Shown piece after piece: positions 22,601 to 30,721 of a DNA stretch of 64,000 nt (position 1 is the first letter of the stretch; every line of letters begins with the position of its first letter). Position numbers and translations under genes: made by a program. The notes beneath the pieces were generated by a model that was given only the letters and a program-made list of their open reading frames with translations, did not search any database and was not told the origin of the DNA. This stretch comes from Protula sp. h YS-2021. Lineage: Eukaryota; Annelida; Polychaeta; Sabellida; Serpulidae. Location of the stretch: contig OX457027.1 of NCBI GenBank assembly GCA_949752745.1, positions 54,874,053 to 54,938,052 of the forward strand, read 5' to 3'.

Positions 22601-25600
22601 TGTACTATGGGCCTTTGAATGCTTCTGTGAGAGACAGGACTATAAATATAGCCTGTAAAACTCATGAAGGGAGACAATGAAAAAATACACCAGCAGCCGG
22701 ACGCGAACTCACATCCTTTTACTTCGCAAGCGACAACACAAACCACCGCTTCTATTGGAGGCAGAACTATTGTCCAGAAAACAATGAAAACCATGAAAAA
22801 ATTTGTCTTTAGCGGGGCTTGAACCCATGACCTCATCATAATTATCAGTCCAGTGCCTTGCCACTTGTGCTATCGAAGCATGTGGCAAGGTGACTGGCGA
22901 AGAAGCATCGAGTAGTTGTGCGTTGCTAGTTTTTTTATTTGGCAGCTTGACCATTCTTTGGCCAGTATTTTGGCCAATCTTGGTCAAATCGCGAAACAAA
23001 ATGCAAGTTTCATGCAGGAGCTCGAGGGGAACATTCCTGTCGCATTTTCACGCAATTAGACCGGATTTGTACGAAGAGTAGCCTTTTTCGTGTTTTCTCA
23101 AATTTGACTAAATAGCAAAAAAAAACAAAAACAAAAAGAAACAAAAAACAAGCTGTGTGGTGGATTACCCATAGCAAAGCTGCCGCTCTAGTTCCTGAAT
23201 CGTCCCCATAGAAGCTCTTTTGAGTTAGCACCCCCTCCCCCCATACAGTACATTCCCTCTCAGTTCTAACACCTGCCCTATCGCCTTCACTTTAGTTATT
23301 ACATGCGCGTTGTTGGTGTGACATATTATAATGTTCTCAATTCACTTACTCCCTGCGTTAACTCAAGCTTTAAGTGGGAGCGGGTAAGAAGACGGCAGCG
23401 CTTTACTTCATGATTTTACGGCAACAATGGAACAAGAGTGCGTTTCCTTACTTGCGCTTGAGTGAAAATTTTCAGCATTTCCGGTAATATGACCGGGGCG
23501 ACCAGTGGCATTTGGGTGTCCGTTACTTCTCGACAGAACTCTGTTCACAAAATCAATGATTGGCATAAAAATACGCATACCTGTACTGAATTTCTTACTT
23601 TATCTACCAACTTTCTTAGTCTTTATTTTTAATTTATTAAACAAATTGTGCTGAAATATATACTGTACAAAGAAGACCCGCAATACCAAAGCGATTACAG
23701 CTATTTGTTTTTCCCTCCAGAATTTCAGTATTGTGGGGCGTTTACTGTTTTAGTATCAGCAAAATGTTTTCAGAGCATCAATACAACCAAAAAAAAAATA
23801 ATACACAGAATGTAACGTTATAAAACGACCATCACTTCCGCTATTCTATACATATATTACAGGCCATGACTACATATACATACTGTATAACCAGTTCTCT
23901 ATTTCTAGTCTGAAAAGACCACTCCATCAACAGATGGCATAACTCAATCAGGCCCACAATAGATGACCTGAAAAAGGTCATACTACCTGTAGATAGCCTG
24001 CTTTTTTTTTTTACCTTCAAAAATTATAGAATTAGCCTGAAATGCTTCGACCCATGTTTTTAACACAGCTTAGTGTAGTATAAATATCCTACTTGGGTTG
24101 CACTGGTGCAATTTAAAACAAGACCGTCAAGTGACGGTGCAGAGGTGACATCAGACGAATAAGATACGAACTGGCACTGCGCTTTTTTTTTCTTTCTTTT
24201 TTTTTTTAAAATAAGAATTCTGAAGCAAACAAGAAACCAGATATTTTTAGTGGACTATTCTGGAAGAGATCATCGATAATTGAAATGACACAGAAATCAA
24301 TAATGTTTCATTTTTTGTACCAAAGGATGAAAATAAATTCAACAGTGTAAATTCTTCCTCTTTTTGTGAACGGAAAATAAAAATACTGAAAACTGAATAT
24401 ATATTTGGCTGTTTATTAAAATATCGGCAGTTCAATGTTGAATAACCCAATGAAATTAAACATTTTTCAAAACTGATTTGTATTTTCAATGTTTTCTGTT
24501 TGCTTCAGAATTCTTATTTTAAATAATACGGTTTGCTATTTTTAACTATTTTTGTGTCCTCAATATCACTTTCGTTATTAACTGCAAAATCGGATAGAAT
24601 TCTCTTCCATTCATTTTACACACTGTTGTTGCGTTGCAAACTAATTCAGCCCGAAAGTGTTGATGTGGCCTATTTAGTACAAAGTGTATCAGGGCCGCGT
24701 CGGTCAGTGTGGATTTTAAAATGATCTTTTTGTAGAGAATACGATAGTATTGATTTCGAGTTTGTTTGAGAACTTTTATGTAGATTTGGCGCAATTTAAA
24801 AATTTACTTATGTGTTAAATATACCGGATATCTTCCAAAATAGATACCTGATTTTCAAGAAGCCTTTTGTGGAACTCAACAAGATGGGTCTATGTCAATA
24901 TTTTTGCTTTTCGACGTTCTTGTTTTGGTAGATTTTGCGTCCTTTAAAATATTGTGTTTTTAATACAATCTTTTCATGGATTTTTTTCAAGCATTTAAAA
25001 GTAGCATGTTAACCGATAATTCCATCTTGTAAACGAGTTTGCGAACGTTACGAAAGCACACCTTTACATAACCATAACACAACCGATTTTGCACTGTTAG
25101 CGGTTGGATTTTGGAAAGCATGGAGGACTCACGTCAGGTGTGAGTCTGTTTTATTATGAAAAAGGACAGAAATAAGATAACGGCTAAAGAAAAAGCAACA
25201 AAGGAGATAAAGCAGTGAATAAAGTGACCAAAATCGTTTGGACAGAAAATACACTTGCAAGTTAAGTATAAGGACCTTTCTTTGGTATAGTCGAAATTGT
25301 TTTTGTGAAAATAAGTGTGTCTGGGTTAACTTCGAATATTTTCTGTTCACTAGTGATATAATTAACTTTAAAACTGTTGTAGAACGAGTTTCAATTCTTC
25401 GTGGATAGACGCCCATTGTCAGACTGTATCGCACATTTCGGTGAGCTTGTACAATATTAAATTTTACTTCGAACTGATCACCAATATCGCTCCATAACTA
25501 CAAGCCAACGGTACCTGCGCGCGAGATCCCGTTAGCGTCACATCTCATACCGTGACAGACTAGCTCTATATACAATTATTACTGGCATTGTTATTATTAT

Positions 25601-28600
25601 TATTGATCTTGTGCATTTTTTCATTGCAATAACATTTTAATAAAAACTGTTGTTATTATTATTACTACTTGTTTATTATACAGAGGAAACGAAAAGAATT
25701 GAATTTAACACGAATATTTCTTTCTTACAGTTCCTTACATGTGTATAGTCTTTTAAATCTACACAGACAGGGCCATTTTGATTGCTTTAAGCTATTTGCA
25801 TCGTGTTTTTCTGACAGCTATGCACCACGCGACCGTTTTAAGCCAATGGCATACCTTGTTTCAATCTAATTTGCATTTTTCCACGTGCAACTCTCAACGC
25901 AATCCATATCTATCAAATGCATCAAAAGCGCAAAGGTAAACATAGTGCAAAAAAATGCGCCAAAATTTGGCCATTAAAGCGTTAAAATAACAAAAATTAG
26001 ACTCGGGCACAAAGAGAACATTTCAGAATCCGACTCAGGAACAGTGGAGGCTTAAGTGTTAAAAATTTCATATAGAATACAAAAATGTAGAGAAAATTTA
26101 TTTTTGGCGAAAATTCGGCAAATTCCCGAAAATCAAGAATCAGCTCTTGTCCTTTTTTTCACCCCTTACCCGAATTATCCTTCACCCAAAATTTCAAGCA
26201 AATTAGACAAAAAAGGGGATCGGTTCGCCAAATAGGCAAAAATTAGTGAATTGCGAAAATAAAACAGAAAGTTATTTCTCAAAGCGAAATGTTACACACT
26301 TGGCCAAAAGGAAAATTTTTAAAAGTACTTTCTCATTTCGAGTAGAATTTTAAAAACTTTCCACTCTGATTTTGGTTTGCTTTTGATTTACAGACAAAAT
26401 ATATTTTTTTTTCGACTGCCAAAATTTGCTAAGAAACTTTCTTGCCAATTCGCCAACTTTTTAGAAAAAAAACTTTACTACTTACTCTATGAAAATGGCA
26501 TCCACCCCTACCCCCCCCCCCCCCCTCCTCCCAAACCAAGAATCGCGTTACTGAAGCTAATAACTTACATGGAAATTCAGTGTATTTGAAATGACCAGGT
26601 GAGATTTTGCATCCACGCGTCTTTTTCATAAAATCAACACTAGTATTTGCAAATAAGGCACAGATCATTGATGTAATGCGCAGTGCAGCTATTGGCACAT
26701 GTGATTCTTGTGCAAATGTTGCTTCAGCCGTCAAACGTCGCGTTTTTTATTAAAAAATCAGTTTTATGCTTCCCGTTTTGATCATGAAAATGTAAACAAA
26801 GGCAAAAAACAAAAAGCGAGGTGCACAACTTCAGATCAAGTAGTGCATATGCGCGAAATTTGGGAGTCCTAGCGCCAGTATGCTCAAAGGAGAATAAAAA
26901 AAAAAAAAAAGGGTCTGCCACAATTGGCGCCCGCACCGCTTTAATATACTCTTTGCAGGTCTTTGACTTGACAAGTGTTAATAACGGACATTTGGACCCA
27001 TGAGTGGGCCATACTTCCACAAAATTTTACTGTAAGCCCATGAAAACTGAAAAAGGAGTAGCCAAGAACAAAATTACAGACGGTCGGACGAACGATAACG
27101 GCCCCACACAATGGGTATAGCACATGTTGCCAATGGTCACCGGTGCTAAAAAGCAACTGTGTAGTCTATTAATTTCAACTGAAATCAAAGTTGACAATAT
27201 CTAACAAATTGCAGTTTGGTACACAATAGGGACATCTGGGCTAACTTAAGAATTTTCAAACCAAAAAAACAGGCTGTCTGTAGGCAGCCTTCTGTTTTCA
27301 GGTCATATGTTGCGGGCCTGATTAACTTAGGTCATCTATAAACAGTCACGTCTTTTCAAGCTGAAAACAGATAGTCTAGTTTTAGTCATGGCCTTTAGCA
27401 TATATATTACACCTCATCAGAGCTACGGAATGGTAAGAACGAAGAGCTGAACAAGTTCTCCTTTTTCAAGACTGTGGTCTGAGACACCAGCAATAAAAGT
27501 CGGCGCTAATTGGCGCTCACCTGTGAGCACGCGCATGGCGCCGTGAACCGCCACCGCGTCCCCGCTCGTTAGTGCCTCCATCAGAATCTGAAAGAGCTCA
27601 GGCCACTGCTCGGGCCAGTCCCAGTGCGCGATGGCGGATACCGCGTAAGCCACGCTGGAGCGCACTTTGCTTATGCCCTCCTTCAAGCCTGCAGGCAAGA
27701 TGCGTCTTATGGAGGTCTTGGCCTAAAGAAAAAACACCTGTCAAGGAAGACCTGACAAGAGGCTGTCATAAATAATTAACATCCATTGAAAAATGGTCTT
27801 AATTCACCAAATTCCCTTTAAAACAAAGCATCCGAACCATGCCAATGAAAGATACGTTTTATATCTTATTCTAGAAAGACAGCAAACAGACGGTACAACC
27901 ACTGACCACTATAGTTTAATCATGCCACTTACAGCTTCCGATGTTTCTGGAGGCCTAAACTTTTCCGATATTTGTGACCAGTGTGCTTCCACATACTGCT
28001 TAAGAAGAACTGAAGCCAGCTGTCGTATTGACAAAGGTCCTTGTGGATCAACAGTGAATTCCGCCAGATGTACGCCAAACTCTGCAATAAGGCAAAAAAC
28101 AATTATTGTCAACCAGCTGTTTTATAAGAACAGCATAATGTTGCCACTCCATATCGAAATAGCAAATATTGGATCACTTGTCAGCTTGAAAGGTTGTTCC
28201 ATCTTTTTTAATTGAGAAGTCTTGCAACAACTCAAACATTTACACAACGTATCTCTGCATCAGTTTTTTTTAAAGTAAAATCGATTTTTTGTTGAAATTT
28301 CAGCATACTTTCCATCATTTCATATCTATATAAGCCAAATCACACTTTGACATTTGCCGAAAACTTTTTGCGTTTCGGCTGAATTCAGCTGGAATAAGGA
28401 TATAAAGAAATGATAGAAAAAAACTGGCAGAAATCAACAAAATTTCATTTTGCCAGAAGCATATTCACATATTGGCTATTAAAGGGATTGAACAATATGT
28501 ACTTTACAAATTTAAAAGGGTGCATGTTGAAAGAAAATTAGAATTTTGAGGTTTTTCCTTATCATTTCTTTATAATTTATCCAAAAATATTTGCAGTCGA

Positions 28601-28998
28601 AACAACACCTCCACCGGAAAGACCCGAAAGTGCGCATTGGCTTATTCAAGTTTACTTTTTCAGCGATAGTACCCCGCTGAGGTCGTAACTATTCAGAAGG
28701 TAAATCCAGGCCAATGATGCGAACTTTGAATCTTCATATTTTTTCCTTTTGCATTTGAATCCCTAAGTTGTGGTTTGGAGTTTCCCGAAGCTGGGATAGA
28801 GCTTTTTTAACATGAGCGATAATAGATACCTTCACAACATCACTCTGAAAGCTCTAAAAACTCACCTTCTGTAACTTCAAGTGCTTTCACCTGTTCCTCC
28901 CCAGCTGCTCTTGTTGTCTGATCGGGAGACAAAATCGCTGACAAACTTTCATACAGTGCTTCTTTAAGTGAACGATTCCTCTCAACATCTCCCGCCAT
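7518..28998 (-). CDS. IPO9: importin-9 (nuclear transport receptor), complete, 22 coding exons
   Basis: This karyopherin-beta family receptor carries core histones, ribosomal proteins, actin and other cargo into the nucleus and is controlled by RanGTP (family knowledge; it also shields H2A-H2B). I joined 22 exons on the minus strand with agreeing phases: 28998-28866, 28081-27933, 27722-27521, 23540-23452, 22235-22029, 21533-21433, 20937-20879, 20532-20381, 20090-19992, 19007-18901, 18459-18320, 17860-17782, 17440-17212, 16309-16231, 15709-15561, 15185-14984, 14745-14543, 14097-13931, 13549-13416, 8689-8562, 8239-8042, 7634-7518. The total is 3123 nt: 1040 codons plus stop, about the human length. 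The importin-beta N-terminal region lies at residues 20-120, HEAT repeats follow, an acidic loop spans about 928-995, and the C-terminus is TIGIAA. All introns are GT-AG except intron 8 (GC-AG). The start has a strong context (ATC ATG G) and an in-frame stop upstream. Confidence 0.97.
8042..8239 (-). CDS. IPO9: IPO9 exon 21, acidic loop (codons 937-1002)
   Basis: Encodes [13 protein letters not shown], a Gly-rich linker, [14 protein letters not shown], a second acidic run ([13 protein letters not shown]) and DPIYQIELQ. In the family this acidic region contributes to binding basic cargo such as histones. Confidence 0.96.
8562..8689 (-). CDS. IPO9: IPO9 exon 20 (codons 894-936)
   Basis: Encodes [20 protein letters not shown] through the acidic GDEDEED at donor GTAAGT. 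It opens the acidic C-terminal region. Confidence 0.95.
8955..9200. repeat. cluster of five consecutive DNA hairpins
   Basis: Five near-perfect inverted repeats follow one another: 8955-8970 (TTTGTCC arms), 8969-9000 (11-bp perfect, AAGTCCCAGCT arm), 9001-9045 (18-bp perfect stem TCCCTTGCCCATGCACGC, 9-nt loop), 9131-9176 (20-bp arms with one mismatch, 6-nt loop) and 9181-9200 (8-bp arms). They lie in IPO9 intron 19, directly before the 51-bp satellite. Confidence 0.85.
9200..11930. repeat. 51-bp tandem satellite, about 45 copies
   Basis: The unit reads approximately TTGCGTTGATGCGCGGTTC, then GCATTTCGGACCAGTGCGCA, then TGTTTATTTAAC. Copies differ at several positions. Because 51 is a multiple of three, both strands keep long open frames with a 17-residue period; these are by-products rather than genes. 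A 380-bp mobile element (10255-10634) interrupts the array. Confidence 0.9.
10255..10634. mobile_element. non-autonomous element, copy A, inserted in the 51-bp satellite
   Basis: Starts TAACACTTGGCAAGCC with a hairpin (CAAGCC..GGCTTG) and ends in the palindrome TTCGCTAGCGAA. A second copy lies at 30722-31220. Shared internal stretches include ATAACACGACGTATGCCTGA and ACACTACTCGGCTTATAA. This copy lacks about 120 bp present in the other. Hairpin ends recall Helitron-type non-autonomous elements, but I could not fix the exact ends or a target-site rule. Confidence 0.7.
11931..13245. repeat. 145-bp tandem satellite, about nine copies
   Basis: The phrase AAAAAAGCACAAGCCGTATG recurs at about 11980, 12114, 12260, 12406, 12552, 12709, 12854, 13009 and 13154. 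From 12552 the spacing alternates 157/145/155/145, so the last units form dimers of about 301 bp. It directly abuts the 51-bp array with no spacer. Confidence 0.85.
13255..13285. repeat. (AACT)n microsatellite
   Basis: A run of about seven ACTA/AACT units closes the 145-bp satellite. Confidence 0.85.
13313..13339. repeat. hairpin sharing its stem sequence with the 8.97-kb hairpin
   Basis: CCCAGCTTACG, a 5-nt loop, then CGTAAGCTGGG. The same 11-mer CCCAGCTTACG occurs at 8973-8983, so the satellite block is bracketed by matching sequences. Confidence 0.8.
13416..13549 (-). CDS. IPO9: IPO9 exon 19 (codons 849-893)
   Basis: Encodes [20 protein letters not shown] through [10 protein letters not shown], with donor ACAT|GTAAAC. 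It is followed by the largest intron (8690-13415), which is almost wholly satellite DNA. Confidence 0.95.
13931..14097 (-). CDS. IPO9: IPO9 exon 18 (codons 794-848)
   Basis: Encodes [20 protein letters not shown] through [12 protein letters not shown]. Two overlapping donors exist; the one giving AAA GTA AG|GTAGCT is required to keep the KVS(T/S)VALCKLL alignment and reading frame. Confidence 0.93.
14117..14435. repeat. 27-bp minisatellite rich in CCAATCAG boxes (IPO9 intron 17)
   Basis: About 12 copies of a unit close to ACAACGACGTCCAATCAGCG plus CATTGTA. Most copies keep CCAATCAGCG, which matches the NF-Y (CCAAT-box) consensus, next to a CGACGTC half-CRE-like motif. The 9-codon periodic open frame is a consequence of the repeat length. 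It lies between IPO9 exons 17 and 18. Confidence 0.85.
14543..14745 (-). CDS. IPO9: IPO9 exon 17 (codons 726-793)
   Basis: Encodes [20 protein letters not shown] through [12 protein letters not shown], with donor CAG|GTACAA. Confidence 0.97.
14984..15185 (-). CDS. IPO9: IPO9 exon 16 (codons 659-725)
   Basis: Encodes [20 protein letters not shown] through [11 protein letters not shown]. It includes [20 protein letters not shown], among the best conserved stretches in the family. Confidence 0.97.
15561..15709 (-). CDS. IPO9: IPO9 exon 15 (codons 609-658)
   Basis: Encodes [20 protein letters not shown] through [11 protein letters not shown], with donor TCG|GTAAGC. Its acceptor and first bases are repeated as a 52-bp minisatellite immediately upstream. 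Confidence 0.96.
15697..15906 (-). repeat. 52-bp minisatellite copied from the IPO9 exon 15 acceptor
   Basis: GGTCTG (acceptor side) recurs at 15707, 15759 and 15811, and as GATCTG at 15863: exactly 52 bp each time. On the gene strand each upstream unit holds an acceptor (TTTCAG or ATCAG), 17 exon-like bases close to ACCCTTTGATAGNGATG, and a consensus donor (GGTAAGT/GGTGAGT). The 17-nt segments are 15745-15761, 15797-15813 and 15849-15865. Confidence 0.85.
16231..16309 (-). CDS. IPO9: IPO9 exon 14 (codons 583-608)
   Basis: Encodes [26 protein letters not shown], plus one base of Asp, with donor GTAAAA. Confidence 0.95.
16640..16830. repeat. dispersed repeat, copy related to 24.12-24.60 kb
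   Basis: Shares AACAAGACCGT.AAGTGA.GGTG, the phrase ACGAACTGGCACTGCG, and a later TTTTGTGTCCTCAA-like stretch with the second copy. It lies in IPO9 intron 13; orientation is the same in both copies. Confidence 0.6.
17212..17440 (-). CDS. IPO9: IPO9 exon 13 (codons 506-582)
   Basis: Encodes [20 protein letters not shown] through [13 protein letters not shown] in central HEAT repeats, with donor GTAACA in phase 0. Confidence 0.96.
17685..17812 (-). repeat. partial tandem duplication of the IPO9 exon 12 end and donor
   Basis: The exon end with its donor (17776-17812) is repeated 91 bp further into intron 12 (17685-17722), keeping ATATGCTCAC, CCATGCCC, GGACATAC and a usable GAG|GTAAGC donor. 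Use of the second donor would add 91 nt and shift the frame. Confidence 0.75.
17782..17860 (-). CDS. IPO9: IPO9 exon 12 (codons 480-505)
   Basis: Encodes [20 protein letters not shown] and PPDILQ, ending in two bases of Arg at donor GTAAGC. The 3' end of this exon and its donor are duplicated 91 bases downstream in the intron. Confidence 0.95.
18005..18230. repeat. dispersed repeat ending in (GACC)n and a CCCCCTGCGGGG hairpin
   Basis: Contains ACCAAGTTTCATTAAAATCC, then CGACCGACCGACCGAC and a terminal CCCCCTGCGGGGAATAA. This layout is typical of short dispersed repeats in marine invertebrates. No coding potential is seen. Confidence 0.55.
18320..18459 (-). CDS. IPO9: IPO9 exon 11 (codons 433-479)
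   Basis: Completes the WW pair and encodes [17 protein letters not shown] through VVLQDLNQD, ending with one base of Val before donor GTGAGG. Confidence 0.95.
18901..19007 (-). CDS. IPO9: IPO9 exon 10 (codons 398-432)
   Basis: Encodes [20 protein letters not shown] and [15 protein letters not shown], ending within a Trp codon at donor GTAAGT. The sequence is less conserved than its neighbours, as expected for a loop region. Confidence 0.9.
19090..19970. repeat. degenerate CGCCAATTTTTGGCGAATCGCC-type repeat block
   Basis: Multiple diverged units in IPO9 intron 9 carry TTTTTCGCCAAA..GCCACC and a GCCAGGTAAGTA-like phrase, at spacings of roughly 120-150 bp. A short 70-bp direct repeat (TTGCGTTAAAATCTTGGGA type) lies at 19818-19930. 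No gene is seen. Confidence 0.5.
19992..20090 (-). CDS. IPO9: IPO9 exon 9 (codons 365-397)
   Basis: Encodes [20 protein letters not shown] and [13 protein letters not shown], in phase 0 at both ends with donor GTGAGT. The [11 protein letters not shown] motif is diagnostic for importin-9. Confidence 0.97.
20381..20532 (-). CDS. IPO9: IPO9 exon 8 (codons 314-364), GC donor
   Basis: Encodes [20 protein letters not shown] through LYMQMTEDQ. The exon ends CAG|GCATGT, a GC donor, because the next exon resumes VRIW exactly where the family alignment needs it and no GT fits. Confidence 0.95.
20768..20885. repeat. 32-bp repeat overlapping the IPO9 exon 7 donor
   Basis: Three units with AAGGC(A/C)TGAAGGACGT start at 20796, 20828 and 20861. 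The last one runs into the exon 7 splice donor. On the gene strand the duplicates read CCACGTCC where the real site reads GTACGTCC, so they have lost the GT. Confidence 0.75.
20879..20937 (-). CDS. IPO9: IPO9 exon 7 (codons 294-313)
   Basis: A 59-nt exon encoding [19 protein letters not shown], the acidic loop conserved in importin-9. Its donor GATG|GTACGTCC overlaps the edge of a 32-bp tandem repeat. Confidence 0.93.
20981..21430. other. IPO9 intron 6 interior, nothing recognised
   Basis: Pyrimidine-rich stretches (CCCCCTCCCCCTCC near 21030 and CCCCTCACCCACTC near 21130) but no repeat family or coding signal that I can name. Confidence 0.4.
21433..21533 (-). CDS. IPO9: IPO9 exon 6 (codons 261-293)
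   Basis: Encodes [20 protein letters not shown] and [14 protein letters not shown]. It ends after two bases of a Val codon at donor GTATCC, and the codon is completed by exon 7. Confidence 0.93.
22029..22235 (-). CDS. IPO9: IPO9 exon 5 (codons 192-260)
   Basis: Begins [20 protein letters not shown] and ends SGLKMEVLK at donor GTAACG. It codes for helices of an N-terminal HEAT repeat with the conserved [19 protein letters not shown] stretch. Confidence 0.98.
22640..22890 (-). repeat. tRNA-derived SINE candidate with two tRNA-like modules
   Basis: On the minus strand, 22884-22811 has an A box (TAGCACAAGTGG) and a B box (GGGTTCAAGCCCC). About 100 bp further on, 22760-22690 has a second B-box-like GAGTTCGCGTCC. 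Such Pol III promoter boxes mark tRNA-derived SINEs. The arms do not fold as a clean tRNA, so it is not a functional tRNA gene. Confidence 0.55.
23452..23540 (-). CDS. IPO9: IPO9 exon 4 (codons 162-191)
   Basis: Encodes [20 protein letters not shown] and ends FTQAQ at donor GTAAGG. The intron before it (23541-27520) is the second largest in the gene and holds the large inverted repeat described separately. Confidence 0.95.
24118..24600. repeat. dispersed repeat (16.6-kb family) split by a MITE
   Basis: AACAAGACCGTCAAGTGACG through ACGAACTGGCACTGCG matches 16640-16700. The downstream part of the family (TTTTTGTGTCCTCAATATCA) reappears after 24540. The MITE at 24206-24522 lies between the two parts. 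Confidence 0.55.
24206..24522. mobile_element. 317-bp MITE with perfect 26-bp terminal inverted repeats
   Basis: The left end begins TTAAAATAAGAATTCTGAAG and continues CAAACA; the right end (24497-24522) is its exact reverse complement. The interior is AT-rich and non-coding. It is nested in an older dispersed repeat. The target duplication is unclear because the left flank is a T-run. Confidence 0.8.
24523..27271. other. IPO9 intron 3 interior, no gene seen
   Basis: AT-rich DNA with weak copies of the GGCGAAAATTCGGCAAATTC-like repeat at 26100-26260 and a C-run at 26511-26524. No family-like coding segment or paired splice sites are visible. Confidence 0.4.
27521..27722 (-). CDS. IPO9: IPO9 exon 3 (codons 95-161)
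   Basis: Begins [12 protein letters not shown], contains [20 protein letters not shown] and ends HGAMRVLT. This is nearly identical to the family consensus. Donor is ACAG|GTGAGC. Confidence 0.98.
27933..28081 (-). CDS. IPO9: IPO9 exon 2 (codons 45-94)
   Basis: Begins [15 protein letters not shown] and ends RPPETSEA at donor GTAAGT. It contains [17 protein letters not shown], the conserved core of the importin-beta N-terminal domain that contacts Ran. Confidence 0.97.
28866..28998 (-). CDS. IPO9: IPO9 exon 1 (codons 1-44)
   Basis: Encodes the start MAGDVERN and the first helix ([16 protein letters not shown]), ending LEVTE plus one base before donor GTGAGT. The chosen ATG is the first in this frame after an upstream stop (TAG at about 29046), and A at -3 with G at +4 supports it. 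Confidence 0.95.
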
Positions 28999-29043
28999 GA
29001 TTTCCGTCAACAAATGGTGGAATGAGGCTATTTGCTGAAGCAA
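28999..29043 (-). other. IPO9: IPO9 5' UTR with a possible upstream splice acceptor
   Basis: On the gene strand, TTAGTTGCTTCAG at about 29049-29037 is a plausible acceptor. Exon 1 may therefore start near 29036, with a non-coding exon further upstream. No TATA box or clear promoter is visible in 29050-29900. Confidence 0.35.
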
Positions 29044-29049
29044 CTAATT

Positions 29050-29940
29050 AATGTATCAGTAAATATTTTACGTTAAGCTTGACGGTCAGCTCAAGCATTT
29101 AGAAAAAGTAGAGGCCCGAATAACCTAATTTGAAGAAAGATCTTTGTTACAAATTATTAAAATCGCTAATACCTCACTTGCTGCTCATTTAATTTACTCT
29201 TAAATATTTGGGTAATAAATTAGATGAATCTGCAATTTATTTTGACGAACATGAAGTGTAACCCTTTGCACCTTTTTGTTTTCTTCCGCGATAGTAACTG
29301 ATTTTCTCAACAGCCACATGGAGCGTTAAGTAAACGGTACCTTGTCATTAGCATGCTCTTCAAAATCTATGTCAAGCAGTTGTTGCAAAAAATTACGATT
29401 GATTTCAACTTTATGAAAAGCGTTTGGTACCGAACCCCAAATGAACGGATTCACGCCTTTAATGGAAATGTAAGTGAAATACACTGAAAAACCTATCAGC
29501 TTTGCCAACAAGTTAAAGGATATTTGCTTCCAACTGTGCTACCAAGCAGGTTGTTGCAACAGGTCAGCAGTTTTTTTAGAAATACAAACTAAAAGATGCA
29601 TGTTTCTTGCTTCATTAAATGCTGTCATCGCCTGGACTTGACTACTTAATGTAATGATATCATAGACCAGAGAACACACGACCTGCATAGCTGATGGATA
29701 GGCGTCGGAGAGAAATTTGGATAGCCTAGATGTCTGATAAACACAGGGATTCGGTTGTACACAAACGTCTTTTCCCGATGTTTATCTTAAGTTACTCAAT
29801 GCGCGTTGGATAGATGTCCTTTCGGTGGGTGGTGGGGGGGGCATAATCATAGAAAGGTCGTTGCTTAGACATAGAAAAATCGACATTCCTCATGTGCCTT
29901 TGATGCTGTCTCTATCGAAAAACGTCGCAGTTGAGTCATC
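29050..29940. other. upstream region of IPO9, nothing recognised
   Basis: No coding segment with family features. A short G-run lies at 29829-29840. The IPO9 promoter or first non-coding exon could be here, but no element can be pointed to. Confidence 0.3.
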
Positions 29941-29949
29941 GCGTGTGAT

Positions 29950-30560
29950 ATACTGTGCATGAAACTACTTTACATGTCTGTTTACCAAAAAGGAGGTGAT
30001 AGAACTTTGCAATTTGGTAGCGACGAAAAACCAGCAAGTGCAACTTTTTGGAAAAATTGGAAAATGCTCCTTAGACGTCGCGACCGCATATAGACCGTAA
30101 AAGATCGTATGGATGCAGCCACCAATCCAGATCTGTCAGAACTCGAAGAAACAAGCGTACGAGACGATGTGACAACCTGCCACGACGCAGAGAAATCGAG
30201 AACCGAACAAGCTAAACTTTGACGCAATGCTTGTCTTGGTTACCTATCAGCCAGTCGTCTACACATAGCAAAATAAGAAGGCTTATGCACCTGCCCCATA
30301 TCTTGAGTACTGTCATGACCTGTTGAAAACTGAATGATAGAGTCAGAAACCGAATATTTTGATGCCTACTTGAAAGCACAAAAACGACGAGTTGTCCTTT
30401 GCAAAAGTAAGGGTATGTGCCTGATAGGTCGACGCAGTATGACTCTTGGCATGTTCTGTTTTGAATGAATCCAGTTGTATGAACCATTGCAGCTGAGTGA
30501 GTTTTATGATAAAACACTACTTTTTTCTTAATACAAGAAAATCCTAGTGTAGAATCCATT
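29950..30560 (-). pseudogene. second DIRS-like reverse transcriptase remnant
   Basis: On the minus strand a VDLSGTY stretch is followed by a degenerate LPFG-like segment (RFLTLSFSF) and the catalytic-loop motif VDDWLIG at about 30240. Further on, in another frame near 30140, is DLDWWLHPYDLL, matching the WWL segment before the RNase H domain of DIRS elements. Stops and frameshifts break it. Unlike the copy at 1.2-1.99 kb it keeps the region upstream of the YxDD motif. Confidence 0.65.
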
Positions 30561-30721
30561 TAAGCCCTCTGGCACTTATTCTATGGCTTTCTTATTTAAC
30601 ATCTCTTGAATCATTATTCCCAATATGCTTAGCTTTTAGCAGCCAAATGACCTATGTCTTGGGAGCTCCCACTCCCTACCAGACTTTCCACAACTGCTTT
30701 AATAGTAAATTTACAATTCAG

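Larger units (their letters stand above)
23848..27420. repeat. large inverted repeat filling IPO9 intron 3
   Basis: A left arm at about 23848-24003 and a right arm at about 27272-27420 are diverged inverted copies. Shared phrases include GGCCATGACTA, CTGAAAAGAC, AATCAGGCCC, ATGACCTGAAAA and a terminal A(T)AG.CAGCCTG. By eye identity is about 65-70%. They enclose about 3.3 kb that holds the smaller repeats below and otherwise no gene. Confidence 0.55.

Noticed and set aside
22811..22884. Functional tRNA gene
   Set aside because: A and B boxes are present but the acceptor and D-arm pairing fails; treated as SINE.
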